A stretch of 64,000 bases of DNA from Deinococcus hopiensis KR-140 (GCF_900176165.1 NZ_FWWU01000009.1:2400001-2464000); one strand, 5' to 3'; positions 1 to 13,875 are shown, counted from the stretch's first letter. Made by a program: numbers and translations. The notes: a model not told the origin generated them from the letters alone.

Positions 1-414
1 GGCGAGAAGGTGGCCGAGGAAGCCGCCATGAGCGCGATCCACTCGCCACTGCTCGAGCGCGGCATCGACGGCGCGCGGCGCATCCTGATCAACGTCACGG
101 GCAGCTATGACCTGTCCATGACCGACGCCAACGAGATCGTGGAGAAAATCCGCGACGCCACCGGTTTCGAGGACCCCGACATTCTCTTCGGCATCACGCC
201 GGACGAGGCCGCGGGCGACGAGGTGCGCGTGACCGTGATTGCCACCGGTTTTGGTGACCCGGCCTTCCCCACCGGCTTGGGCGTGGGCAAGGCGGGCAGC
301 CGGGGCAGCAGCCTGGACACCATCGTTCGCCCGGTGCGCGGCCAGGGTGGCAGCAGCTACGATCCCAAGGACTACGACATTCCGGCGTTTCTGCGCAGTG
401 GTGGGCGCGACTGA
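1..414 (+). CDS. ftsZ: Cell division protein FtsZ, C-terminal part (5' end outside window)
   Basis: FtsZ is the tubulin-like GTPase that forms the division ring at mid-cell. About 137 residues are visible, with the frame open to the first base of the window. They cover the end of the GTPase domain and its C-terminal subdomain (a GITPDEAAGDEVRVTVIATG-type segment typical of FtsZ). A short Gly/Ser-rich linker follows, and then the conserved tail peptide DIPAFLR just before the stop, which in the family binds FtsA and other division partners. The N-terminal GTP-binding half lies upstream of the window. A strong terminator follows, so ftsZ looks like the last gene of its transcript. Confidence 0.95.
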   Translation, partial: GEKVAEEAAMSAIHSPLLERGIDGARRILINVTGSYDLSMTDANEIVEKIRDATGFEDPDILFGITPDEAAGDEVRVTVIATGFGDPAFPTGLGVGKAGSRGSSLDTIVRPVRGQGGSSYDPKDYDIPAFLRSGGRD

Positions 415-434
415 GGTCGAGGGCATAGAGGAGA

Positions 435-469
435 GAAGCCGGGGCTGGGTGCCTGCGGCTTCTTTTTTT
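435..469 (+). terminator. Rho-independent terminator of ftsZ
   Basis: A 7-bp stem (GAAGCCG at 435-441 with CGGCTTC at 456-462), extended inside by GGC/GCC, is followed directly by seven T (463-469). It lies about 20 nt after the ftsZ stop codon. Confidence 0.85.
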
Positions 470-499
470 GGCGCTTTCAGCCGCCACCGGTCGTGGAAA

Positions 500-1219
500 A
501 GGCCGGCATAACCGGAGCGGCAGCGCCCGGTGGTCACTCAGCACGTCGGGGAGGGGCATGACGCGTTCGGTCCAGGTCCCTCGCGTTCAGGCGGAGTCGA
601 TGCGGGAGTGAGCGAAGCGGGCCGCATGGGTAAAGCCGCACCCTGCTCCAGCCGTCCCAAAGGTGCCGGTTACGCCGAGGTGCACGAGGCGAGCGTGGCG
701 TTTCCCCCTCGGCGGCAGGCGCCGGCCACTCGCGCTCGGCAAACTGCCCCGGGTTGGGCAGGTGGGTGTTCACGGTGGTAACGCTCTGCTCCCGGCAACT
801 CCACCTCGGTCACGGGGACGACGTGAGGGGAGCGGGGGAAGCTGACGGTGCGGAAGGCAGAGACCGGCAGGCGCGTGAGGGGCAGCATCGTGCCGGATCA
901 CACTCCAGCCTGACAGGGCGGCGCGAAAACGGACTCCATATCCCGCCCCTGCCGCTGCCCGCCCAGCTCCTCCTGCAGGGCCACCACCCCTTCCCGCTGA
1001 ACAATGGCGGCGATGCGGCCAGGTTCAGCGCCCGCGAAGTCGGCGTTCAGGCTCAAGACGGCAAAAGGCCGTTCGCCGCCGTTCCCGAGGGTACTCAGGG
1101 CAGCGCGAAGCCCACCTGAAGCGCGGTGCAGGCCAGCCGCGGCCCCAACCGCACAAGCGGCGCCGCAACGTTACCCAGAGCAGCCCCAGGGGGACCGGCA
1201 ACAGCACCTGCGGCGACAT
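500..1219 (-). pseudogene. Decayed endonuclease/exonuclease/phosphatase (EEP) family gene
   Basis: No intact frame exists here, but the minus strand carries the ordered landmarks of the EEP fold spread over several frames. A hydrophobic N-terminal stretch is followed by RPFAVLSLNADFAGAEPGRI and VVALQEE (the early N and E metal-site segments). A TGA stop lies at 898-900. Then come LTRLPVSAFRTVSFPR, VELPG and, after a frameshift near 774-783, TVNTHLPNPGQFAERE (the NTH motif). Another shift and an apparent internal deletion lead to SRIDS and finally LSDHRALPL (the SDH motif at 524-538). Known members hydrolyse phosphodiesters of nucleic acids, lipids or inositol phosphates. The hydrophobic N-terminus suggests the ancestor was a membrane-anchored version. 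The stop, two or more frameshifts and the lost DxN segment make it non-functional. Confidence 0.75.
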
Positions 1220-1223
1220 TGGA

Positions 1224-1347
1224 GCATTTGTCCGAGTGACGCCGTGAGTGGAAGGGCAGCCCTCACGGCGCCATTCTCCCCATGCCCATTCCAGTTCGCT
1301 CGCGGGGCTCGGTCAAAAAGAAGTCCGCACTTGGACACATGCGCCAG
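1224..1347 (+). repeat. Dispersed repeat, copy A (second copy at 63818-63938)
   Basis: About 124 bp nearly matching 63818-63938 in the same orientation. Shared blocks include GCATTTGTCCGA, CCCTCACGGCGCCATTCTCC, CGGTCAAAAAGAAGTCCGCA and GCGCCAG. The left part holds an imperfect inverted repeat (GCCGTGAG at 1241-1248 with CTCACGGC at 1262-1269). A small length difference between the copies breaks any common reading frame, so the conservation is not coding. It resembles the small non-coding repeats known from Deinococcus genomes. Confidence 0.8.
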
Positions 1348-1469
1348 ATCAAGGGCGGTCACCCCGGTGACCCGGAGCGGGGGTGGGATCGGGCAGGGCC
1401 CAGGGTGAGGAGGGCGAAGGCGAGGGTGACCCGGGGCAGGCGCGGCCTCACCTCAGCGCCCGCCCAACC

Positions 1470-2480
<1,011 letters not shown>

Positions 2481-2554
2481 GTGGGCATATCCTCGGGCGT
2501 GGCGGGCACCTGCAGGCACGGGGCCTATAGACAGGACCGGGGAAGAAAGGGAGG

Positions 2555-3397
<843 letters not shown>

Positions 3398-3467
3398 GGG
3401 GAAGCACCTGAAGCTGAAGCCGCCTGCGGCCCGTTGCCCGCACATTTGCTTGAAAGCTGGCCGCCCC

Positions 3468-3695
3468 TCATTCCCCCACTTCGCCCACCGCTGTCAGCAG
3501 CGCCGCCTCGGCCAGCAGGCCCGGGGTGGGCTTGAGGCGCACGCGCACCTTGCGGGGGCGGTTGAGGGCGTTCGTGATCCGGGCCCGCAGCAGCTCCGCC
3601 TCGCCCACCGTGACCGTCACCGAGGTGCCTTCCGGCAGCCGCGCACCGATCAACACCACCACGCCGTTTTCCACAATGCCCTTGTAGGCCCTCAT
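3468..3695 (-). CDS. Small DUF104 / AF2212-like antitoxin-type protein
   Basis: A 75-residue protein beginning MRAYKGIVENGVVVL and continuing with LPEGTSVTVTV, the pattern of the DUF104 (AF2212-like) family: a short beta-rich domain found in putative antitoxins. The usual family core is about 60 residues; here a basic C-terminal tail is added. The ATG at 3695 has a GGGGTGG-like Shine-Dalgarno; a GTG two codons upstream (3701) is the alternative. No PIN-domain or other toxin gene is adjacent, so an antitoxin role is only a family-level suggestion. Confidence 0.7.
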   Translation of the reverse strand: MRAYKGIVENGVVVLIGARLPEGTSVTVTVGEAELLRARITNALNRPRKVRVRLKPTPGLLAEAALLTAVGEVGE

Positions 3696-3765
3696 AACCA
3701 CCCCACTCTATGCTGCCCGCTCCAAAGGCGGCCTTTGCCGGACGCACATGACCGCCTGCGGCTTC

Positions 3766-4194
3766 TCACGCTTCGCGGCCCTGGGCCCGGCGCTGCCGAC
3801 GCTCTGCGCCCGACAGGGCTTCGCGCAGCGCCACAATCTCGCTTTCCCGCGCGCCTCCCAGCCGGGCGTAGCGGTCGATCACGTCCGACGCCTCACGCCG
3901 CCGGTCCAGCCGCAGCAAGATCATGCCGAGGTGCTCACCGTCCACGAAATACGCCCGGGGATTTTCAGGATCGGCAGCCACCTGCGCCCGCACCGCCTCC
4001 AGCATCGAGAGCGTCGCTCGGTGGCGCGTGACCTGCCAGCGCACGAGGTAGGTCGCCAGCGCGAAGGTCAGCAGTGCCCCCAGCGTGGAGGCGGTATATA
4101 CCTCCGGCACGCCGATCTGCGCGCCGAGACGCACGGTCAGCGGAAAGCAAAACGCCAGCACCACCAGCACCGTAAGGGTGGCCGCGTAATTCAA
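3766..4194 (-). CDS. Small membrane protein with two N-terminal TM helices, function unknown
   Basis: A 142-residue protein. Residues about 5-25 and 35-55 are hydrophobic and look like two transmembrane helices. The rest is soluble and helical (SMLEAVRAQVAADPENPRAY, then LRLDRRREASDVIDRYARLG), resembling a single tetratricopeptide-like hairpin facing the cytosol. It ends in a very basic tail. I do not recognise a named family. It is divergent from rlmH and on the same strand as the DUF104 gene. Confidence 0.65.
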   Translation of the reverse strand: MNYAATLTVLVVLAFCFPLTVRLGAQIGVPEVYTASTLGALLTFALATYLVRWQVTRHRATLSMLEAVRAQVAADPENPRAYFVDGEHLGMILLRLDRRREASDVIDRYARLGGARESEIVALREALSGAERRQRRAQGREA

Positions 4195-4300
4195 GACAGG
4201 CCCCAGGGGAAGGTGGGCATGGAGGACAGTTTAACCGGTCGGTGGGAAGCGGTGAGCGGTTCGTGGGCAGAATTTGACCCCACTTCACCCTCCCCCGCTC

Positions 4301-4306
4301 TATCCT
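4301..4306 (+). promoter_or_regulatory. -10 element of rlmH (leaderless type)
   Basis: TATCCT ends 8 nt before the rlmH ATG and there is no Shine-Dalgarno, so transcription probably starts at or within two bases of the start codon. Confidence 0.55.
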
Positions 4307-4314
4307 CTTCCCCG

Positions 4315-4755
4315 ATGCGCCTGCACCTGATCACCGTCGGCGAACCCCGCCTCGCCTACGCGCGGGCAGGCTGGGACGAGTACGAGAAACGCCTGCGCCG
4401 TTACCACAAGTTGCAGGTCACCCGTGTGGGCGGCAAAAACCAGGCCCAGGAATCCGAGACGGTGGCGAGGGTGGCGGGGCGCGCGCCGCTGATTCTGCTG
4501 GACCCGCGCGGAAGGCAATTCACCAGCGAAGGTCTCAGCGCTTATCTGGACGCGCAGGCGGTGGGCGGTACGGGCGAACTGGCCTTTGCCATCGGCGGGC
4601 CAGAGGGCCACACGGCGACGCTGCGCGCCGGAGCCCACAAACTCTGGAGCCTGGGCGAGCTGACCCTGCCCCATGACCTCGCCATGATCGTGCTGCTCGA
4701 AGCGCTGTACCGCGCGGCGACGATCAGCGCGGGCGAACCGTACCACCGGGGATAG
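4315..4755 (+). CDS. rlmH: 23S rRNA (pseudouridine(1915)-N(3))-methyltransferase RlmH
   Basis: Methylates N3 of pseudouridine 1915 in helix 69 of 23S rRNA in assembled ribosomes. The 146-residue SPOUT-fold protein begins MRLHLITVGEPR, with the typical YEKRLRRYHKL segment. It carries LLDPRGRQFTSE, the glycine-rich SAM-binding knot FAIGGPEGH, and the C-terminal LTLPHDLAMIVLLEALYRA and YHRG characteristic of RlmH. Length is slightly below the usual 155. The ATG at 4315 is chosen because a -10 element sits just upstream and the frame before it shows no homology. Confidence 0.95.
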   Translation: MRLHLITVGEPRLAYARAGWDEYEKRLRRYHKLQVTRVGGKNQAQESETVARVAGRAPLILLDPRGRQFTSEGLSAYLDAQAVGGTGELAFAIGGPEGHTATLRAGAHKLWSLGELTLPHDLAMIVLLEALYRAATISAGEPYHRG

Positions 4756-4836
4756 AGGGCGTGCGGTGGGCAACACCGTTCTCATCTCCCACCCCCTCTT
4801 TTTCTCCGCAAACCACCCGCTACGGACCGCGGGTCC

Positions 4837-5283
4837 TCAGAACCTCAGCAGCACGCCCGCCCGGTACACGTTCTGCCGCCCGAAGCCCCCTTCCGCAAAG
4901 CCCGACAGCGGGCCGGGCAGGGAAAACCGTGCGCCCAGGGTGGCGCGGAAGCCCGCGCCGTTGCCGCCACTGAGGGGCACAGCCACGCCCAGACCGCCGT
5001 AAAGGCGGGCGAGCAGCAGGTTCACGCTGACGAGGGCGTCTGCGCCCACTTCCGTCTGCCCGGCGCGACCGAAGGTCTTGTCCACCGTACCGCGCCCTTC
5101 GACCTGCACCGGGCCGAAGCCAGCCAGGCGGGCATAGGCTCCAGCGTGCAGGCCGAAGCCGCCACCCGCCGCCAGGCCCGCCTCCACCCCGAAGTTTTCC
5201 GCGCCCGCCACGCCCGCCGTCAGGACTGCCACCGCTGCCATCCCCGTAAACCGCTTCACGCCCGCAGTGTCGGGGCGTCTCAT
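4837..5283 (-). CDS. Putative exported beta-rich protein (outer-membrane-barrel-like)
   Basis: A signal peptide (KRFTGMAAVAVLTAGVAGA) is followed by alternating, glycine-rich amphipathic segments such as FGVEAGLAAGGGFGLHAGAY, with a C-terminal phenylalanine in YRAGVLLRF. This is the pattern of small outer-membrane beta-barrels. About 148 residues from the ATG at 5283; GTG 5259 is an alternative start placed directly before the signal peptide. No named family is recognised. It is followed on the same strand, upstream, by the M16 protease gene. Confidence 0.6.
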   Translation of the reverse strand: MRRPDTAGVKRFTGMAAVAVLTAGVAGAENFGVEAGLAAGGGFGLHAGAYARLAGFGPVQVEGRGTVDKTFGRAGQTEVGADALVSVNLLLARLYGGLGVAVPLSGGNGAGFRATLGARFSLPGPLSGFAEGGFGRQNVYRAGVLLRF

Positions 5284-5347
5284 GCGAGGGGGATGTGAAG
5301 GCGCGGGAGACGCCACCCACGCCCCTCCCGCCCGAACATCGACAACT

Positions 5348-8266
<2,919 letters not shown>

Positions 8267-8273
8267 GGAGGGA

Positions 8274-8279
8274 AGTCTA
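8274..8279 (-). promoter_or_regulatory. -10 element of M16 protease gene (leaderless type)
   Basis: TAGACT on the minus strand ends 7 nt before the ATG at 8266. Its spacing matches the other leaderless genes of the window. Confidence 0.55.
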
Positions 8280-8387
8280 GCGCCGACGGGCGGGAAGGCT
8301 TTGGGAGCAATGGGCCATTGCCCGCCGTATCCCTGCTGACCGAGGGCGAATGCCTTCCCCTCCCCTTTCCTCCTCATCTGCTGCCGC

Positions 8388-8393
8388 TACACT
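8388..8393 (+). promoter_or_regulatory. -10 element of the Ig/cohesin-like lipoprotein operon
   Basis: TACACT ends 7 nt before the ATG at 8401, with no Shine-Dalgarno. It probably drives the three-gene secreted cluster 8401-10600. Confidence 0.55.
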
Positions 8394-8400
8394 GCACCCC

Positions 8401-9351
8401 ATGCGACCCAGGCTTTCCAGCCAGGCCCTGCTGGCATGCACGGCGCTGCTCGTCTCGTGTGGCAGCGCCACGACTTCCTCGTCCTCGGCGGGGACGGGCA
8501 CCACGTCTTCCCGCGATCCCCTGACCTTTACGCCGTCCTCGCTGCCCGTCGGGTATGTGGGCGAAGCCTACAAGGTGGACATCGGCGTGACGGGCGGTGC
8601 GGGCCCCTACGGCATCCGCCTGGTTTCCGGCACCCTGCCCCCGGGCGTCGGCCTTCAAAGCAGGCAGGTGAGCGGCACGCCCACCAAGACGGGCACCTAC
8701 ACCTTCACGCTGGAGGCGTCAGACGCCAACCTCAGCAGCAAGGCGCAGGCGTACACCGTCAACGTCAACGAGCTGCCGCCGCTGAGCCTCAAACCGCAAC
8801 TGCCGCCCGGCGGCGACCTGCGAGGCGAGACGCGCGTGCCCCTGAACATCACCGCGCCCCGGGCCGTGCGGGCCGCGCGGGTGGTGTGGGAACTGCCCGA
8901 GGGGGTGGCCGTCACCCGCATCCAGCTCGCCGACGCGGGCGGCGTGCTGTTCTGGAAGCAGGTGGGCAAGACGCTCACCCTGGACCTGGGCTTCAAGGCT
9001 GTGCCGCGCTCGGGCGCACGGGTGGCCCTGATCGCCCTCAAACCCCAGAAGGCCGTGACTCTGGATACGACCAAGCTGGCGGTCGAGGCCCGCAACGGCG
9101 AGGGCCAGCTGCTGACCGACGCGATCAAGCCGGCGCCCCAGAAAACCGAGACTCCCAAGGCTGAGGCCCCGAAAGCAGCTGCCCCCGCCGTCTCAGCGGC
9201 GCAAGCGGCCGGAGCGGGAAGCGCAGCGCCGGCTTCCATGACCCAGACCCCCGCCAGCACGCAGGCGCCACCCGCCTCCAGTACTCCAGCCACATCGGGC
9301 ACACCGCCCACCAACACCACGGCGCCCGCCGCGCCGGGAGGAAAACCGTGA
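8401..9351 (+). CDS. Lipoprotein with putative Ig domain and cohesin-like domain
   Basis: A 316-residue secreted protein. The N-terminus is a lipoprotein signal ending in the lipobox LLVSC (Cys about residue 20), then a Ser/Thr linker. Residues about 40-125 match the putative-Ig (He_PIG) pattern (LPVGYVGEAYKVDI, VSGTLPPGVGL, SGTPTKTGTYTFTLEASD). Residues about 130-245 (GDLRGETRVPLNITAP, VVWELPEGVAVTRIQL, then repeated beta strands) look like a cohesin-type beta-sandwich. The C-terminal 70 residues are a Pro/Ala/Thr-rich low-complexity tail. The next genes overlap it, and the third carries a dockerin, which makes the cohesin reading attractive. The Ig call is firm; the cohesin call is an inference. 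Confidence 0.75.
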   Translation: MRPRLSSQALLACTALLVSCGSATTSSSSAGTGTTSSRDPLTFTPSSLPVGYVGEAYKVDIGVTGGAGPYGIRLVSGTLPPGVGLQSRQVSGTPTKTGTYTFTLEASDANLSSKAQAYTVNVNELPPLSLKPQLPPGGDLRGETRVPLNITAPRAVRAARVVWELPEGVAVTRIQLADAGGVLFWKQVGKTLTLDLGFKAVPRSGARVALIALKPQKAVTLDTTKLAVEARNGEGQLLTDAIKPAPQKTETPKAEAPKAAAPAVSAAQAAGAGSAAPASMTQTPASTQAPPASSTPATSGTPPTNTTAPAAPGGKP

Positions 9352-10055
9352 AGTCCTGGGCTGGCCTGCTGGCCGCGTTCGCGCTGAGCGCCTTCCCACC
9401 CGCCGCGCAGACCGCCGCCGCACCGCCCCTGACCCTGACCCAGCAGGCGAAGAAAGCGGAGGTGATCGTGCGCGGCACCCTGGGTCCCTCCCGGCAGGTG
9501 AAGGAGGGCGAGGTCAGCTGGCTGGTCTATCCCCTGACCATCACCGAGACCATCGCCGGAGACGTCGCCACGCTGCCGCAGCTGGAAGGCAAGCCGGCCC
9601 TGTACCTGCTGGACAGTGTGGAGGGGCTGCCCACCTTGCGTGCGGACCAGGAGGCATTTTTCCTGCTGTACGCCCGCCGTCAGGACAGCCCCTTCGTGGG
9701 CTTCGGCCAGGGCGTCTATCCCGTTGAGAACGGCCGCGTGACGCGGCTGGATCAGGAAGGTCTGGCCGTGACGTCCACCCCCGTTCCTCCTTCCTCCACT
9801 CCTTCGCCCACGCCCATACCGGCGGCACCCGGAACGGCGGGCACTCCACCTGCAGGGCCGGCTCTGTCCGGCACCCCGGGCGCCCAGACTGCTCCCGGCA
9901 CGGCCGGGACGGGGACGGATGCGGGGAGCAGCACACCAAATGGCACAGCCACAGCGGGCGGGGCGGCGACGCCCACACCCACCCCGCCCGAAAATCCTCT
10001 GGCGGACCCGGGGAAGTTCCGCGACGCCCTGCGCGCCGCACGGGAGGCGAAATGA
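9348..10055 (+). CDS. Secreted protein of unknown function with Pro/Thr-rich C-terminus
   Basis: A 235-residue protein with an N-terminal signal peptide (KSWAGLLAAFALSAFPPAAQ). A globular domain of about 120 residues follows (QQAKKAEVIVRGTLGPSR, ALYLLDSVEGLPTLR, AFFLLYARRQDSPFVGFGQG). Its build recalls small OB- or NTF2-like secreted domains, but I do not recognise a family. The last 80 residues are a Pro/Ser/Thr/Gly linker-like region. Its GTG start overlaps the stop of the lipoprotein gene by 4 nt and its own stop overlaps the dockerin gene by 4 nt, so the three are translationally coupled. Confidence 0.75.
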   Translation: MKSWAGLLAAFALSAFPPAAQTAAAPPLTLTQQAKKAEVIVRGTLGPSRQVKEGEVSWLVYPLTITETIAGDVATLPQLEGKPALYLLDSVEGLPTLRADQEAFFLLYARRQDSPFVGFGQGVYPVENGRVTRLDQEGLAVTSTPVPPSSTPSPTPIPAAPGTAGTPPAGPALSGTPGAQTAPGTAGTGTDAGSSTPNGTATAGGAATPTPTPPENPLADPGKFRDALRAAREAK

Positions 10056-10600
10056 AGCCGGTGCGCTGCCAGACCCTGCGAAGCGGCCTGCTGGCCCTGG
10101 CCCTGCTCGTGGGCAGCGCTGGGGCCGTCACGGTCAAGGTTCGGCCTCAGGGGCCCGAAGTTACCCGTGCGGTGCAGGAGGCCCTGAACGCGATCAGCAC
10201 GAAAGACTCGTCCGTGCGGCTGGACACGGACGGTGGAGCGGTGCTGACGTTGGGGGGCAGCGGGGCCACCGCCGTCCCTTTCAACCCGGACGCGGCCTGG
10301 CGCACAGTGAAGGTGGGCAATGACCGACGCATCGAGTTTAATCCGCAGGGCCCCGTGCCGCTCGCGCAGGCGGTGCGCGAGGCCCTGGCGACCGAACTGG
10401 GCCTGAAGGAGTGGACCGCTGCCGCCGCCCGCGTGCGCCTGAGCGGCGCGGACCTCAATGGCGACGGCAGCATCGACCTGACGGACCTCGCCCTGCTGAT
10501 GAAAAACTACGGCCAGAGCGCCACGGTGGGCGACCTGAACGGCGACCGCAAGGTGGACGACGCCGACGTGGGTCTGTTCGGCGCGCAGTACAGGCCGTGA
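10052..10600 (+). CDS. Secreted dockerin type I domain protein
   Basis: A 182-residue protein with signal peptide (SGLLALALLVGSAGA), an unknown central domain and a C-terminal type I dockerin. The dockerin is made of two calcium-binding F-hand loops, DLNGDGSIDLTDL and DLNGDRKVDDADV, separated by about 15 residues. Dockerins bind cohesin domains, classically in cellulosomes but also in other bacteria. Together with the possible cohesin-like domain encoded two genes upstream it could form a small extracellular complex. The ATGA overlap with the preceding gene shows coupling. It ends before a GC-rich hairpin. Confidence 0.85.
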   Translation: MKPVRCQTLRSGLLALALLVGSAGAVTVKVRPQGPEVTRAVQEALNAISTKDSSVRLDTDGGAVLTLGGSGATAVPFNPDAAWRTVKVGNDRRIEFNPQGPVPLAQAVREALATELGLKEWTAAAARVRLSGADLNGDGSIDLTDLALLMKNYGQSATVGDLNGDRKVDDADVGLFGAQYRP

Positions 10601-10645
10601 GGGCAGGTTGACAGACAGGGGTTGACGCAGAGAACAGCAACCCAC

Positions 10646-10682
10646 GTGCGCGGCCTGAACGGAAGTTCCATGGGCCGCGCAC
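10646..10682 (+). terminator. GC-rich hairpin, probable terminator of the dockerin operon
   Basis: GTGCGCGGCC (10646-10655) pairs with the GGGCCGCGCAC arm (10672-10682). A nested GAAC/GTTC helix closes a GGAA loop. The T-run is weak (CTCGCTTT), so termination strength is uncertain. Confidence 0.55.
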
Positions 10683-10704
10683 CTCGCTTTGCCCCCGTCC
10701 CTGC

Positions 10705-10710
10705 TACGCT
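10705..10710 (+). promoter_or_regulatory. -10 element of the S4-domain gene (leaderless type)
   Basis: TACGCT ends 6 nt before the ATG at 10717; no Shine-Dalgarno is present. Confidence 0.55.
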
Positions 10711-10716
10711 GCCCCC

Positions 10717-10953
10717 ATGACTGGTCCCATCCGCCCCGCTCCCCAGAAGGCCACCCCCGAGGAACGCGACACCATCGACTTGCAGGACTTCCTGAAATTG
10801 CGCGGCATGGTGGACACCGGCGGCGAGGCCAAGTTCCGCGTGCAGGGCGGCGAGGTGCGGGTCAACGGGGAGATCGAGACGCGGCGGCGCAAGAAACTGC
10901 GCCGGGGGGACGTGGTGGAATACGCGGGGCAGCGCGTGCGGGTGGAATGGTGA
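10717..10953 (+). CDS. S4 domain RNA-binding protein (YbcJ-like)
   Basis: A 78-residue protein that is essentially one S4 RNA-binding domain. IDLQDFLKLRGMVDTGGEAK is followed by VQGGEVRVNGEIETRRRKKL and then RGDVVEY, the order of motifs seen in YbcJ/YaaA-type stand-alone S4 proteins, which bind structured RNA such as rRNA. The ATG sits 6 nt after a -10 element. Its last codons overlap the start of the DUF1684 gene by 7 nt, so the two are co-expressed. Confidence 0.88.
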   Translation: MTGPIRPAPQKATPEERDTIDLQDFLKLRGMVDTGGEAKFRVQGGEVRVNGEIETRRRKKLRRGDVVEYAGQRVRVEW

Positions 10954-11492
10954 CCCCGGAGGAAGAAGCCGCCCTGCTTGACTTCCGGCGGCGCAAGGAC
11001 GCCCATTTCGCGGCCGGGCGCGGACCCCTGGAGGGAGAAGCCCTCCGTCATTTCCGGGGCCTGAGCTACTACCCCCCGGCCGCCGACTGGGCGTTCGTGG
11101 TGCCCGTGGCGCCCGGCGACGGAACCGAGGTAACGCTGGGGACGAACACCGGCGAGACGCGCGTGATGGCCCTCTTCGGCCGCGCGACGCTGGACCTGCC
11201 CGGCGGAGCGCAGACGCTGAGCCTGTATGCCCCCCTGGGAGAAGAGCGCCCGGAGCGCGTCTTCGTGCCCTTCCGGGACGCGACGAGCAGCAACGAGACG
11301 TATGGCGCTGGGAGGTATCTGGACGCGCCTCTCCTCGGCCCGCCCCAGGACCCGGCCGTCCGACTGGACTTCAACCTCGCCTACCATCCCTATTGCGCCT
11401 ACGGGGAGCGCTGGACCTGTCCACTGCCCCCGCGCGAGAACACCCTGGCGGTGGCGGTGCGGGCCGGCGAGCGGCTGGCGGCTGGCGCGTAG
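10947..11492 (+). CDS. DUF1684 family protein
   Basis: A 181-residue protein of the DUF1684 family, whose biochemical role is not established. The hallmark segments are present: EEAALLDFRRRKDAHFAAG, FRGLSYYPP, FVPFRDATSSNETYGAGRYL and the C-terminal DFNLAYHPYCAYGERWTCPL with PPRENTL. The conserved NxAYHPxCAY-type stretch is intact. No signal peptide is evident. Its ATG lies inside the last codons of the S4 gene, so translation is coupled. It converges on yidC. Confidence 0.85.
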   Translation: MVTPEEEAALLDFRRRKDAHFAAGRGPLEGEALRHFRGLSYYPPAADWAFVVPVAPGDGTEVTLGTNTGETRVMALFGRATLDLPGGAQTLSLYAPLGEERPERVFVPFRDATSSNETYGAGRYLDAPLLGPPQDPAVRLDFNLAYHPYCAYGERWTCPLPPRENTLAVAVRAGERLAAGA

Positions 11493-11561
11493 ACCAGACG
11501 GAAAACGTGGACCGGAGGGGGTCTTCCCCCACGGCCCACGCGCCACGCCCCCCGGCCTTGC

Positions 11562-13135
<1,574 letters not shown>

Positions 13136-13139
<4 letters not shown>

Positions 13140-13399
13140 CGGGGGTTCTTTCTGGAAGGGGCCGGGCGCGGAAACGCTTGCGGCACGGGATCTTCCCCGC
13201 CCGGCACGAAGGGATTGCAGCGCAGCACGCGCCACGCGGCCAGCCAGCTGCCTTTCAAGGCCCCGTGCCGCGCGATGGCCTCCGCGGCGTACTGAGAGCA
13301 GGTGGGCGTGAAGCGGCAGGTTGGGGCGGGCTTGAGAGGCGAGAGGCGGCGCTGATAGCCGCGCACGATGCGGATCAGGCCGCGTGAGGCGAGGCTCAC
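13136..13399 (-). CDS. yidD: Membrane protein insertion efficiency factor YidD
   Basis: An 87-residue peripheral membrane protein that assists YidC-dependent insertion. It shows the family signature LIRIVRGYQRRLSP with the conserved Cys segments PTCRFTPTCSQYAAEAIARHG, then WRVLRCNPFVPGGEDPVP. The last 15 residues are a Pro-rich tail. It overlaps rnpA upstream and yidC downstream by 4 nt each, as in the widespread rpmH-rnpA-yidD-yidC order. Confidence 0.95.
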
Positions 13400-13875
13400 G
13401 GGCGCTCCTCAGTCGGGGCACGGGGGTCGGAGAGAGGCACGGAAGGAGATACGGGGGCCGGGCGCTCCGCGTTCCCACCCCCTCCTTTCGCGTTGCTCCC
13501 CTTCGCGCCTCCCTTGCCCCGCTTCACGCGGCCCGGCACCTGCGCCATCAGCCGCGCCAGGGTGGCCTGCAACTCGGCGAACGGCACGGCCAGCACGCCC
13601 GGATTGGGCAGCAAGATAGCGCGGCAGGGCGGCAGCCCACCAGGCAAGGTCCGCAGGGCTTCGCGCACGCGGCGGCGGGCACGGTTGCGGTCCACCGCGC
13701 GCCGGAGTGTCTTTTTCGAGACCACGATGCCGATGATCGCGCGGGGCCGCCACGCCTCACCGTACCGGGGGCGATATTCGGTCACGCGCAGGGTTAGCAG
13801 GGGATCGCGCAGGGCCACGCCATGCTGGCGCACCCGGCGAAACTCGCGCTCGCCCGACAACGAGGTCAGCGCCAC
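13396..13875 (-). CDS. rnpA: Ribonuclease P protein component RnpA
   Basis: The small basic subunit that helps RNase P RNA bind and process tRNA precursors. It begins LTSLSGEREFRRVRQHG, aligning with the normal RnpA N-terminus. It carries the RNR signature in VVSKKTLRRAVDRNRARRRVREALR. A 45-residue Gly/Pro/Lys-rich C-terminal extension (RVKRGKGGAKGSNAKGGGGN) makes it longer (159) than the usual 115-120. GTG 13875 is the only usable start in this frame and has a poor Shine-Dalgarno; rpmH lies 74 nt upstream. Confidence 0.92.
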   Translation of the reverse strand: MALTSLSGEREFRRVRQHGVALRDPLLTLRVTEYRPRYGEAWRPRAIIGIVVSKKTLRRAVDRNRARRRVREALRTLPGGLPPCRAILLPNPGVLAVPFAELQATLARLMAQVPGRVKRGKGGAKGSNAKGGGGNAERPAPVSPSVPLSDPRAPTEERP

